Of a DNA stretch of 64,000 nucleotides, positions 1 to 12,213 are shown in pieces. Source of the stretch: Tenebrio molitor (taxonomy: Eukaryota > Arthropoda > Insecta > Coleoptera > Tenebrionidae); contig NC_091046.1 in the NCBI RefSeq assembly GCF_963966145.1, positions 7,874,001 to 7,938,000 on the forward strand, read 5' to 3'. A model generated the notes under the pieces. That model was given only the letters and a program-made list of their open reading frames with translations, had not been told where the DNA came from and did not search any database. A program made the position numbers and the translations under genes. Position 1 is the stretch's first letter. Each line of letters begins with the position of its first letter.

Positions 1-1778
1 GTGTGGTAGAAATCGCGGCAAAATCGTCCGTTAAAAAACAGTAAGCTTGAACAAACAACAACGTCTGGAGGAGATTGAAAGGTCCCGCATAAGAATAGGG
101 CACGTGGATATAGGATATACCTCCGCACGAGGGAGAGGCACCCTCAAGACTATCTTATTATGTATTATATTATGTTATTGTGCACCTTTTAAGCTCTTTT
201 CGGGGGAAAACGTTACAGTCGGCGGCGTTTCGAAACGCCCCGGATCCGTTGTGACTCCAATTTATTCATGAATTTGAGTCGCGGTCCGGTCGACGAAATT
301 CAAATCGGCCGATAACAGACTCTTATGTAGGTACTAATTAACGACGTTGTTGCGCTTTGACACAGAAATTAACTCGGGTAATCGATTGGGTATTGACATT
401 ATCGGAGCCAGTCGTAAATAAAGCAATTTAGTTGCAATTAACATGGTAATTGGAAGTGAAGATACTCATCTCGTGCTCACGCGTTACCGCGGGAAAAAAT
501 GCACCGGCGAGATTGCTCCCGATCTAAAAAAAATCACAATTCATAATTTATCTTGACGCCGAGGCAATTACACGAGACTCCCCAACAATGGACGGATGGT
601 ATAAACATTTGTACGAATTTGGGGCTGGCTTGCAAACAAGGGTGTTAAATGCCCGCATTGACCGTCGCCGGCCACCAGAAAAACTCGCAAGAAACGACTC
701 TAATTTCCTACCAAATAAGACGCCGGAGCTCGGCGGAGGCTGCAGGGCCGCCCCGAAGAAGTCGCCGAAGCCGGGCCACGTCAACACCGCCGACCCTCGA
801 ACTGGTCCGCTGCACTTCTTTTATTCTCCTCCAGCATCTTGCGTTGATCTTTTCCAGGACGCTGAGGTTATCTCGAGCCATTGTAGATTTTCTAAAGATT
901 GTAGGCACGCGCGCCAACCGAGTAAAAAATAATTTATGGGCCGAAACAACATATGTTCTCTGTTTGTGTTTGATTTGCCATTCGGGAATTTATAGGTTTA
1001 TTTCTTTGGGAGCAGCAGAACATGTGAGGTACTGCCGGCTAGATGTACAGTTATCTTCGCAGAAAGAGTCATTTCGGTTTTTAGTGGATGGATGATCGCT
1101 GGCCGCTCGAAGAAATACAAAATGTTTGATCTTTTAATTAAGACGTGCATCATACGTCTCATTTAAATCGTTCGACAACTCCGTGGCATGCTGTACGAAA
1201 TTCGAAATCGATTCGGATTTAATTTGATTTCGAAGAAAGAAGCACGTTTGCTTCGTGGGAACGACGCAAATGCAAAAATATTTGAAAGGGAATAAATAAT
1301 AGGTCATCAAAGGTCCAAAGCGAGTCGTAGATTGGCTCACACGACTGTATGCTCGTCGAGAAAATGTTGACGTAAAGATGATTTTCTTCCCAATTACAGG
1401 AATTGCTTGGTACATATTTAAAATAAAATAAAAGCATTGATTTTTTAGTTTATTGATAAGTAGAAAATGTATTAACTAACAAATTTGGCTAAATGTTTTT
1501 AAAAACACAAGTAACGAGGAATTCATTGCTGAATTGTTAGGATATATTTACTAATACCTAAGTATCCATAACAATACATTTTTTCTTGTTTCTTCAAGAT
1601 TATAACAAGTCTGGATAAATTGTAAAACTCCATTGAACACACTACCCAAAATAAAAAATATTTTCAATTTTCTTAAATTAGAAATACCACTGACTGCAAA
1701 TTATTCTTGCATGTTTGAAATTATTTGTTGTTGAAATTGATTATTCACATCAAAAAAATCTTATTGTAAGTACATATA
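1..1778. other. non-coding, no gene recognised
   Basis: No domain or splice-supported gene is visible. A GC-richer patch at about 560-900 opens reading frames on both strands (for example 649-1095 +), but their translations are arginine- and serine-rich, match no family I know, and overlap one another. They look like composition artefacts. From about 1440 onward the DNA is strongly AT-rich. Confidence 0.6.
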
Positions 1779-1919
1779 GGGTGTTCAAATAAATTTCTCC
1801 TCAAAGTTGGCGTTGAAGAGTCGATTGTGAACTGCACCACGGATTTAACTTTGTTTAAATCTAACCTCACTTTTTATGTTGTTTGTGTTTTTGCTCTGCA
1901 GAAATTTAAATGAACACCC
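1779..1919. mobile_element. short MITE, GGGTGTTC ends
   Basis: The left end begins GGGTGTTCA at 1779, and the right end is its inverted copy, finishing TGAACACCC at 1919. About 19 of the outer 22 bases pair between the two ends. A TA lies immediately left of the element (1777-1778), which fits a Tc1/mariner-type target, but the right flank does not give a clean TA duplication. The 141-bp body has no coding capacity. This is a non-autonomous DNA element; its source family is unknown. Confidence 0.6.
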
Positions 1920-4396
1920 GATAGTTTTAGGTAACAATGCGAAATTTATAACTAAATTGTTAATATTATTTTTATTCTTAAAAATATCAACATGTAAATT
2001 ATACAACCTAGAATACATATATCCTTTAAAAATTAATACTTATAAGAAAAAAAATTGTTTCCATATACCGGATGTCGTATAAAAATCAGTTCTTGCTTCT
2101 TAAATTCCTTAAAAAGTCAGATTCTCGATTAGAATCGTCTTAATGGCTAATTAACACCGTAAATGCTTGTTGATAATCAGATGTCTTCAACTTTCTTAAA
2201 ATTGCTTCTTAAAGAAGCATTAAATTCGAATTCTCCTCACATTTTTGCAAGTTATTTTATAAAACAGTGTCCCAAATTAGTCTTTTATTAACATTTAATG
2301 CAACCGGGTGTAAATGTTGTTTAAGATAAAAAATTTGGGTAAATTGAATTGTTTAATTTTAGTTGATAACAAAATTTTAAAAATCTTACAAACCATCGTT
2401 TATCAAACAATTAGAAATGCATCAAGATGTCGCATAGAAAAACTTCTAAATTTGGATAAAATAATAATTAATTATTATTATTTTGATTCGTTGAAGTTTT
2501 TCTGAAACATGACAAATTTATGTCACGTCATTATGTTGAGAACCTTTGGAACATCATAATAACGGTTTGCCATGTTGGTAATTTTCTACGCAATCTTAAA
2601 AACTCATATTCATAATAATACTTTTTTAAAAGAGATGTTTTTACTTATTTTAACGGCGGATATATCCAGTGAAGATGAAGAACCACAAAAGTGAAAATTG
2701 TAAATTCTTCTCTTTTACAATTAAACATACGAATCAATCCAAGACTCTTTTTAATCTTCCCTCCTGGCGTCCAGATTTGTCGGGTCGCACTGTACATATC
2801 CACGCTTCCAATTTATTTCTTTCAGAAACTAATTCAATAAGTTGTAACAGTTAACAGTTAATAGGCGATCGCTTCCTTCTTCCTATTTCTCCATTTATCA
2901 CTTTTGCAATTTGTGATTTCAGCTTAGGCTATACATAAATCATATCATTATACTTATTATAATGCTGGCGGTGCGTTAAGCTGGATACACACGGTCGAAT
3001 TAAAAAGGTCCGCAACCAATTATAAATAATAATGATGGTGTAACTGTGTAACGTTCGTTTGCGATTGGCGGTGAATTGCTCGTTGCGGTGTGAGTGTCAG
3101 TTTCGGCGTGTTGAAAAATGACGAGTGGCGTCCTTTACGGCCGAGTTTGTTTTATTGAGATATCACTCGAACAAATCAATCTACGTTAACGTTCTTTTAA
3201 ATCGTGGCCGCTACGCAGCAGTATTTCAAGATCGTTATAACAAAGGAATTGATAATGACTCTACCGCTTACGCTGCAATTATTAATTGAGTTCACCACGT
3301 TTATTTGCCATTATAAATACAAAACAAATCATGACTTTTTATTATCATAAATTAAATCAACGTTAATCGGTTTTCTTTTTACCGTGTACTTTTCATTAAC
3401 AGATTTATAATTAAGAGATAGGAGCATCGTTAAAAATTTAATGAATCACTTAAGTATTTCGTGTGGGTTTGATTCCACTACACAAATTAATTTGCCCCAA
3501 ACCGGAGTCATACCTCCATTATCCCCCATCCCGCAGGTTTGTCGTGGTCAGTGCGGTTTCATTACGGGGCGCCTTCGTCCAACATTCCGGTACCCCTTGG
3601 CGAAATATCCAACAAAAGGGAAACTCAACTCTGATACTCTAGAATTTTTGAACCACTAATAACAAAATTACATGGCTGCGTAAAAAATTATAGACCAATT
3701 AAAAAAGGAAATTTGCCCTCAGCTCTGAACCTATTACCTCCTCCACCTTCACTATAATAATGAATTAATGAAACGAGGGTGATAATTATGGTAGCGGCGC
3801 ACGTCAGGCCGTTTTATACCCCAAAACGAGGTTTCTTCTGTTGTAATTTTCGTCTCCTTGAACCGCAACCGCGGAAACAATCTTCTAAAACTTTGCTCAA
3901 TGCGAGCTTGAGTCAGCTCGTCCAGGACCTTTAAAAATGCTTACCTGACGTGTTATTATTGCAGAGTCATTGGAAATGCATGTCTTTTTGTTGCTAGTAC
4001 ACGACCAAAAAAAAACAACAACCAATAAAAAAGATTGCATTTTTGTCTTTTGTCAGTAACAACAAAAACGTTTTTTTTTTCGAGTAATAAATTGGATAGA
4101 ATCGTTGAGTCACCCTCTTGTGTGTGAACGACAAAGTAGGGTTCAATTCTACTTACCTGTGTGTCAGGGTACTTCACTTGAGAAAAATATTCTTCTTTGC
4201 CACAAAGTCGTACCGATTTATAAGTTGTTATTTGTCATTTGCCGCTAGAAAACCAACTGCTCCTAAATTTTCTCTAAATTTTCTCTAAATGTTGCGAATT
4301 TTGCAACAGTCTTTAAAACTCTGCAACGAGCAAAAATTGGGCAATTTGCGCAATCTCTTCAAAAACAAAATAAACCATACTACCATGCTGTCGCGG
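1920..4396. other. AT-rich non-coding stretch
   Basis: Nothing supportable as a gene was seen. Short frames at 1876-2082, 2314-2505 and 3441-3659 have AT-driven composition and no recognisable motif. The sequence near 2980 resembles a transposon end, but I found no partner for it. Confidence 0.5.
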
Positions 4397-4465
4397 CCAA
4401 GGTCGACCAATCATAAAACTTAACGCAAATTAACTTATATTAGAGCACTGATTGGTTGACCTTGT
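4397..4465. repeat. short inverted repeat
   Basis: AAGGTCGACCAATCA (4399-4413) is repeated inverted as TGATTGGTTGACCTT (4449-4463) with one mismatch, separated by about 35 bp. A weaker pair of outer matches (ATTTTGCAAC near 4297 and its complement near 4566) suggests this may be the core of a degraded element of about 280 bp. Confidence 0.5.
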
Positions 4466-5925
4466 TGACTTTACGTGCTCAGATTAGTGCAACATTTTTA
4501 TCAGCGGCACCCCAAAAATCTGGACGCTGCAATTTAAATTTGCACCGCATTGCGTTAAACGTTGCAAAATTGGGTCGGAGAGTACTGCAGGGGCAGTGAC
4601 GTACTTAGCAGATAAAGCTTGACGTCAAATTGTTTGGTCTATTTATACGAAAACTGTAAAATGTTGAACGCAGTTACAGCATCTGATTATTAATTTTTAA
4701 GTGGCATTGTCGCGTTTTCACAAACAGTTCTAGAATATGTAACAGTTGGCAGAGACATGTTCAACAGAACGGTATATCTTTTTCTCTTGTGGTGTTATGT
4801 ATTTTAATTTGTTCCTTATGGCTTCATAAATTACGTTTATGATTTAATCATGTTTTTATTTCGTAATTACGAGGAAACTTTAAATTGTTAATTGTGAAGT
4901 AAGTATATGAAAAATATGCAAAAACTTGTTGTTTCGGAATGAACGGATGCTTTTCAAAATTCGGAGGATTTGTGCTTTTTGACCAGTTGTGAGTAACACA
5001 AAAATGCAAAATCGCAAAGATTCTAAAAACAAATAATTATCAAAATCACGATGAATATTTTATTTAATTTTTTATTCTTCTGTGTCTTAAATAGATATAT
5101 ATAAAATATGTACCCCCAACTGCACAACTCGCGCAACTTACGTAACTATATTCGTATTAACGAGTATTGTCTTTCGTTCTGCTTTTTTAAGCTTTATTAA
5201 GTTAAAATTAGCGATATAAATTCAGTCTTCAGACAACAGTCAAAAGTAAAACAAAATGTTTCATTAAGGAATGTGTAAATACAAACTTCTCAAACTGTGT
5301 AAGTATAGTCTATTTTTTAATCAAAGAACCACGACCTGTTGATTTAGGTTTCTAAATATAAAATTTTACTAAATTTAGGGAATTTAATGATATCTATTGG
5401 CTATACCAGCCAGTCATTTTTAATGTCCTTGAAAGTACGCAAACTCGCAGCTAAAATTTGAACTTATTAAAAATGCCTCGCAAAGTAAGAAATTTATTAA
5501 ACTCCCAAATTACTTTGTTGTTATTAACTTTATTAACAAGCTGCGCTACTGAGACCTTTAATACCTAACCTCAATTTTTATATGATGAGAGTTTCACCCT
5601 ATGACAAAAGTGTACAATGTGTACAATGTTGTCAGTTCTATTTTGGGTGTAAATTGCGGTGTTGTGGTTCTTTGATTAAAAAATACGTAACAAGTGTTCA
5701 AATAATTTCGTGTGTGATTTTCTTCATACATAACCTCATTTTTACCATACCTTCTTTTGTTGCGATAAATCACAAATTGAGATTCTCGACTCTTTTTATA
5801 TTATTTACCTAATTCTTTGAACAGTTTCTGGAGTATGCATTCATGATAGTCCACTTCCACTCCTTCGTTACACACTTTTTGTTTTACTAAAACTTTGACA
5901 GCTGACGAAGCTATACTTAATTCAC
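4466..5925. other. non-coding, contains one CRE palindrome
   Basis: No gene is seen. The only distinct motif is a perfect TGACGTCA palindrome at 4620-4627. The frame at 5582-5812 has no recognisable domain. Confidence 0.45.
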
Positions 5926-6253
5926 TATAAATGTGCATCTTAGGCGGCTGTGGAAGCTGATTTTAGATTGGCAACCCTGGCTAAACACCCGCATCTAGTG
6001 TTTTGTTTTGTTATGGTTGCCAACCATGTTGTCCAGTCTGAAAATATGCTATAACAATTAATTTGTATTTTTCGTGCAATTTATCAACAATAAACAAATT
6101 TTGAGCAAAAGTGTATCATTTTAAGCTTAAAAGTGGAGGCCAGTCGCTGGGGCTCGTCATTACTGTCATTATTTTTCAATGGTTAGTTACTTTTCTGGTG
6201 AGAAAGCTAAAGGTGCATTCACACTTCCATTGCCTTCTAGATGCACATTTATA
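5926..6253. mobile_element. MITE with about 30-bp imperfect TIRs
   Basis: The left end TATAAATGTGCATCT at 5926 pairs with the inverted right end finishing ATTTATA at 6253. The outer 15 bases match perfectly, and about 24 of 30 match over the whole arm. The 328-bp body has no ORF. It lies 15 bp from the next MITE, so the two may represent sequential insertions into AT-rich DNA. Confidence 0.6.
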
Positions 6254-6268
6254 ATGTATAAATTTATA

Positions 6269-6632
6269 CAGTGTGGAAACTACTTATGGAATAAATTCAA
6301 AAGGATTTTTACATTAAAAATTAAATTAAATTTTTGAAGTAAAATTTGTCATTTTCTCAAAAAAATTGTTATGTAAGGTACCAATTTTTTTCATTCATCG
6401 TTTAGGCAGTAGGGGGGTATATCAGAAAGAGAAGAAAAAAGTGGGGGTTGTCATTAAAAAAACAGACTGTGACGTCATAGCTCAAAAATAGATGACGTCA
6501 TGAACAAGTGAAGCAACTTAAAATAAGCATTATGAAAAATAAAAATTGACCTGTGTCAGCGTTTTTGACAAATGTCATTAGTTTTGGAATTACCTATCTA
6601 CTGAATTTATTCCATAAGTAGTTTCCACACTG
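6269..6632. mobile_element. MITE, perfect 31-bp TIRs, TA duplication
   Basis: The ends CAGTGTGGAAACTACT... (6269-6299) and their exact inverted copy (6602-6632) form perfect 31-bp terminal repeats. They are flanked by TA at 6267-6268 and 6633-6634, as expected for Tc1/mariner insertion. The element is 364 bp with no coding capacity. The perfect arms suggest a recent insertion. Its interior carries two perfect CRE palindromes (TGACGTCA) at 6470-6477 and 6493-6500, whose starts are 23 bp apart. Confidence 0.85.
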
Positions 6633-6634
6633 TA

Positions 6635-8110
6635 GAGTATACGCCACACGTTAGCGGAAACAAAAGCAAGAATCAGACCACACATTTTTTGAACACACGT
6701 TGTAATGGTTTTTCGCTCAGTTTCGTCAAAAATATTACAATTTATCCAAAAATAGTTTTTTAATACGATTAACTTATTTGTTCTCTGAAAACCAATTACT
6801 AGCTATCGAATTCTACGAAATAAAAGAAGACGAGATATGTGTGAATATTTCATGAATTCCATTTGACAATCCTTCGGTTGGAGAATTTTATCTGATAATA
6901 CTAACTGATGCAACGTTACGTCGGACGTAAATTTGTTTATTTATTAGATTAGGTGAAATTATCACTTGAATGATTCAAACAATAATTCACTTATCTCCAC
7001 GAAGATTTTTATATTAACATTTTTACATTTTATCTCCATTATTTTATCCTGGTTACATATTTACCTACCTACTTATTTTACATTTCGCATAAATATTAAC
7101 TCGTTTACCTAATCAAGAAATTTAAAAGCAAATCATCTTCACCAAAATATTTTATCCTGTTCAGCATCATTTTTCGAAATGTTAAAAACCAAACGCACGT
7201 ATTACACTGTTTCAGATGTCACTGTAATTTATTGTCCCCTAATAAGGAAACGAATTTTTAAGAAAATAGCGTTCTCGCCGGGCGAGAAATAAAGAGATGG
7301 ACCTGAAAAGAAGTTAATTTGTTATTTTAATGGTCCAATTGTTAATTCCTAACTGGTAAGAATTCAAAAACTCACCGTTTCGCTTATAACAAAATCAAAT
7401 CTACTTCTCGACGGGGTGTGACCTTCCCGCAAATTCATTGCTTATTACTCTAGTTCTAAGAATAATAAAACAACGTACTATTATGTTAGCATAATTAATC
7501 CTGGCAATAATGTATAGGTAAGCACAGCACGACATCGAGGAAAGCACTCAGAACAAACAAAAATAAATGGTAGGTAACTGTAATTGTGCGCTTAAGTAAA
7601 TAACAAAAATGATCGAAACTGAAAAGCTTTCGGTTCTCGTTTCCCCGCGAAGCGTCAAATCGAGCAATGTTCTTCGGAAAAATCCCTCAACCCTCCTCCC
7701 ATTTCATCAAGGGAATTTCCCTGTCGTGTTCCCACGACGTCCAGCGTTTATTAACCCGCCTAATGGGCAGACATTCCTGTCTATTGATTGCCTATTAGTG
7801 GCCTCCGATACGATCTCGCAACGAACGACTATATTTACCGCAGATGAACCGTATTAAAAAATGACAATGTACAGTTTTTCCGTTGGCTACCGTGGATTAT
7901 CGACGTGAAGAAAGGGCGAGCGCCGTCTCCTCGTCAGAGTGGCCGCGCCGCGAATTCGGCGAGCAGCAGGAAAAGCGAGTGCAATTGCCTCTTCTTTCTT
8001 CCGAAGTGGGTGGTGGGGAAGAAAGACACCCGCGGAGGCAGATCTGCGACTAACGAATCAACGCCGCTTGCCCACCACTCCACCAGTGGGTGCTTTGGTC
8101 GTACCAAACG
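6635..8110. other. non-coding, GC rising toward 8.1 kb
   Basis: AT-rich to about 7600, then GC-richer, especially 7890-8110. Frames at 7609-7857 and 7905-8201 are unrecognised and probably chance frames in GC-rich DNA just ahead of a possible transcription start. Confidence 0.45.
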
Positions 8111-8338
8111 TCAGTCGGCATCCGACACTAGGTTGGTGAGAACGTTACTCCACTTCGACTTGTCGAGTCGTAATCCTTTTCAATGCGCGAATCACCAGTG
8201 ATAATCCCAGTGATGTGACACTTGTTAGTGACGAATTTAGTCGTTTTTGTTTGGTTTTATTTGTTTACGCCTTATTCGGTGCTTCTGTTCGTTTAAGTAC
8301 TATAGTTGACGTTTTCTTTGTGGTTTTCTATATTTTCG
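8111..8338 (+). promoter_or_regulatory. possible initiator and untranslated first exon
   Basis: TCAGTCGG at 8111 matches the arthropod initiator (TCAGTY), with the A at 8113 as +1. AGAACG about 27 bases downstream loosely resembles a DPE, but not exactly. About 226 bases further on there is a strong splice donor, CG|GTAAGT (exon end 8338). No convincing ORF crosses the segment, so if it is an exon it is untranslated. It could be a distal first exon of klu, which needs upstream untranslated exons, but a 50-kb intron would then be required. This is inference from short motifs only. Confidence 0.25.
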
Positions 8339-11054
8339 GTAAGTACCCTCGCACTCACCTCATCACTTTTTATTTATTATTTGTCCTCGGTCGTTATTTA
8401 CTGGCGCTCTTTCCGCGGAATTTTCCGACGTCGACGCGTTTTTCGAAAATCTCGCCGCCACCCTGTACATCATCAATTCGGAAATTTCGCCCGAGACATG
8501 TGCTGTTATGTAAGACGATGTGACCCGCAAATCATAAAACTTATTATTAGCTCGATCTTGTTCGGCGGAAGTGTAACACGATAGATGCATCATTTGCAAG
8601 ATTTTTTTTGCAAAAGCGACACGAGGGCTACTGTTTCGGATCGATTTCGAAGTGCGTCACTCCTGATTTCGGCGTGATCCACCAATTAATTCTCGCGTGT
8701 TGATTTCAATTTTTAATTCCATAACTTGCATCGCCGAAGATAAACCAGAAATACAATTATCAGAAAAGTGTAAAGTGTGAGAACGAATTACGAAAGACCG
8801 AACGTAGCAGAACACGAAAACATTGAACTCGACAAATTGTTGACATATCTGCGACGCCATTTTAACTTTGTTATAATGTTAGCACAGACTGCAAACCATA
8901 GTCAGATAGATAAAAATTAGGTGCTGAAGGTGTGGACAATTGGATTTATATCAAAGTTAAATAATTTTATCTCAAATTTTTGCTTAAACAGTTGGTGCTT
9001 CTTTCTCCATAATTTATTATGACTTACACAAGTCGCAGTGCGAAAAGTACCTCCCGGTACCACCTCCGCGGTCCGAATATTTTTATGCAAATCGCCGGTG
9101 CATCGAGGAAAACTCGACGATAATTACGGACTTTCTAAAAAAGCGTCAACAATAAATCATTCCGTGGTACTTTTATTGTTCGGTAATTGGTTTTTCATCA
9201 AACTTGTGCTCCGTTACGAGTCCGGTCTGTGCCAAGCTATTCGGGACCACCTGTGTCCAGTTTCTTTAATTACTGCACCAGAAAGTGATTACGAGCTAGT
9301 GATAAGTGTGTCATACGGAGACAAAGAGGTTATTAGTATTTAACGACTGCTAGATATAAACAATCAAAGGACCGGTAGCCAGATCGTATCTGGGCCCATT
9401 CTCAAAGATCATTGACATACTGTTATGGTCTATAAGAAGTCGACTTATGACTTGCTCAAACCCATACGCTGGTCACTGCTCGATATATTTTTCGCCTTAA
9501 ACCAAATATGTAGATAATTTCGTAGATTAAGTAGTACCGCTGCGACCAAAAAAAAAACCTAAAACAGCATATACTTAAAATAAACGGAACACGTAAAAAA
9601 TTGATGCTATCTGATATTATAAAATAATTTAAATTGGAGTTCGGTCTGGCGATAGTACGTTCCTGGAACTGCTTTCGAAAAATCGTTTTTCGAAATTTAA
9701 TTGCCGAAATAATGGTTTTTACACGATTTTTATCTTAAGTAAAAATCAATAAAAATTGTAGTGTTGTGTCGGGTTTTTATATATTTTTTTAATTAATTAG
9801 AAACGCGTCTTTTATTGCCAATCATGCATGAACAAGTTGTTTTTTATTTTAGAGAAAAAAAAAAAGTGGCTGGATCACAAATTGTAAAACTTGAATCGGC
9901 TATAGTAGTCAGTAGTATTGTTGTGATCAGTTTTAAGAAACACGTTCCGTTTTCTTTGATAATAGAAACACAATACGGAACGATGTGTAAATACGATGGC
10001 AAAAATGCTCGTTGAATTTGAATTGACAGGAAGTATCCGTAGACACTCTTGAGTCAATGAGTTTCGACAAGGTGAACAATTTCCAACGAATTCATTTCTT
10101 CACTCTGTAAGAAAATGCCACAATTACAATTTAACATAAAAACGGGACAATAAAATTACATATTGCATAATGCACTTAATACAACTAATCGTGTTAATTA
10201 CGGTAAATTAAAATAATTATTTATGTTGTCTATATCTCACGGTTTTTTTCAACGTATGTAATTACCACCATTATTATTAAAAATGCAGTACGTGCACGCC
10301 TGTTTTCAAATTACATTGCAAATAACTTTACTTGTATAAATTAAAAAATACATAATGTTTATTTTAAAATTACAAAATGTCAATTTTTAATTGATAAATT
10401 ATAATAAAAGTATCGCGTTACGAGTAGATGCGCAATAAATAAATAATAGGTTTAGGTTTTTTGTAACCATCAAGAACAAACGTAATGTGTGTTTATCTCT
10501 TTTTAAATACTTTAATCTAGGTAATTGGTGTTCATAAATTTAATTTGGTTTATTAGTTCCTGCTTACTTTTTATCAATAAAAACCAAGTGTATTAAGTCT
10601 AAAAAGTAGATAAAGTTTTCGCACTTTTGAACGAATTCAGTTTTAAACATTTTTTCTATTGTATTCTTCATTTTTATTTTTAATTTACTTCAAATCTAGT
10701 GTGAGACTGATTAAAATTACACAAACAAAATTAGTGGTGCTATCGATTTTTAATCATTTTAAGTAGATATACATATGTACTCACACGTTCTAAATTTTAT
10801 TTATTTTAGTTTTCAGTGACACTTAAAAATATGGTTTTGCACTAAATTCATACATTTTGTATTTGTACTTTAAATACCTACAAGTTTTCTTAATTTTTCA
10901 AAAACAGATACAACGAAAAAAATTAAATCTAAATCTTTTTCGAACAATTCCAATTTCTCAAAATTTCTACATTTCTGTTTATTTATTTTGTATTATGTAT
11001 TTTGTATTTGTAATTAAGTAACAATTTTCTTTAAGTTTCTCAAATATACATAAC
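8339..11054. other. AT-rich non-coding stretch
   Basis: No gene, domain or clear repeat is seen. The frame at 9038-9343 is unrecognised. The stretch 10100-11050 is extremely AT-rich. Confidence 0.5.
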
Positions 11055-11833
11055 GGGTGTTCAATTGAAAAGTTCATCAAGTTGGCTACGACTTTTTGAT
11101 GAAAGAAAATAGAGGGAAAATTGATGATGCTTTCTTTGACAGATGTCAGTTGTGTTTTGCCAGTGTAACGTCTTTTTGTTAATTGAGTTTCGCTTTCCGT
11201 GGAATTATAATAAATCAACTGCTTTCACAAGTAAACAACATTCGCTTTTTGTATCTCACGATGGTTTTCATAAAAATAAAGAATTTTTTGATGATCACAT
11301 AATTAGTCGAAATGCAGAAATTCCTTGGCCTCCACGCTCCTGTGATTTGACACCGTGTGGCTTTTTCCTATGGTCCTACCTAAAAAATTGTGTTTTTCAA
11401 ACACCTGTTGGTAATTTGGTCAACATACAGTAAAGAGAAATTTTCATAGTAGAGTTTTAAAATGTATCGATGAAGGTGGTCAACATTTTCAACATCTTCT
11501 ATGATTTTAAAATTGTCTTGGTGTGCATTTAATTTTTTCAACACAAAAAACACATCTAACCTAAAATTTTACAGTGTACACATCGCTGCTACTTTCGTCA
11601 AATTAAGAGGTTTTGTGTTCAATGTTACCAAAGATGTAACCAGAGACATGTCCTGCTCTAATAATAAATCTTTTTGATGACCTGGCATTCACATTACATA
11701 TAAAATAAATTTAGTCAAAAATGTCACTTCTTAACATGATCCTAACCTCAGTTTTGTCATTGATCTTCTAAGACATACTTCACAATGTTCTGAAAAAGTC
11801 AAAGGCTACTTGATGAACTTTTCTTTAAAACGT
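11055..11833 (+). mobile_element. degenerate mariner-type element
   Basis: The left end GGGTGTTCAATTG at 11055 and the right end near 11833 share an inverted core GAAAAGTTCATCAAGT. Between them, a frame at about 11143-11433 translates to the C-terminal part of an IS630-Tc1-mariner transposase: an HDG motif, then WPPRSCDLTPCGFFLW, then YLKNCVF. In this family the HDG Asp is the second catalytic acid and the Asp of the PCD/PSD motif is the third. Here the third position reads PCG, so the triad is broken. The N-terminal DNA-binding domain and first catalytic Asp are absent, and stops interrupt the downstream part. This is a dead relic. Confidence 0.7.
11143..11433 (+). pseudogene. transposase fragment (mariner superfamily)
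   Basis: A 96-codon frame preserves the end of a DDE/D transposase catalytic domain, best seen at residues 40-85 with HDG, a WPPRS block and an FFLW-YLK block. Full-length relatives have about 340 residues, so more than two thirds is missing. The third catalytic Asp is replaced by Gly. Just downstream, after the stop, the DNA still encodes remnants resembling the transposase C-terminus. Its own start codon is not meaningful. Confidence 0.65.
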
Positions 11834-11892
11834 TTTTCTAATCATCGGAATGCACCAAAATAGTATTTTTCTACTTTGCGTTCGTACTGATG

Positions 11893-11924
11893 CTATTACG
11901 ATATTGTTTTGCGTATCGTAATAG
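11893..11924. repeat. 11-bp perfect hairpin
   Basis: CTATTACGATA (11893-11903) and TATCGTAATAG (11914-11924) form a perfect 11-bp stem with a 10-base loop. It may be part of the same mobile-element complex as the foldback at 12111. Confidence 0.5.
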
Positions 11925-12110
11925 GAAAAGGCGTGATATAATAATATGTAATACTGAAAATAGTGAAATTTAATTTTTTAATTTTGACGGATACTGTGGT
12001 GTCGCGGCAGACCGCAGACGTGACCTTGGGTGGAATCTTTCAACTTTAACGGTTTTAAATTTTGAATTTTTTTTTTTCATTGAAAAAGTGGCAAAGTATA
12101 AAAAATACTG

Positions 12111-12213
12111 TATGACATCTCGTTTATAAGGCATTTTATCGCACTTATCCTTTAGGGCACTCCTCGCTACGCTCGTCGTGCGATAAAATGCGTCCTATAA
12201 GACTCATATCATA
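12111..12213. mobile_element. foldback element with CGCTACGCTCG core
   Basis: The two arms (from 12111 and ending at 12213) are inverted copies. The inner half is strongest: GCATTTTATCGCAC matches almost exactly, and the outer TATGA/TCATA ends also pair. The loop carries the GC-rich string CTCGCTACGCTCGTC. The whole segment is 103 bp, non-coding and palindromic. Similar arm-plus-GC-core designs occur at 21.2, 26.8, 45.6, 50.1 and 53.1 kb in this window. Confidence 0.6.

Noticed and set aside
649..1095. 148-codon plus-strand frame
   Set aside because: Overlaps two other frames in the same GC-rich patch; Ser/Arg-rich and unrecognised.
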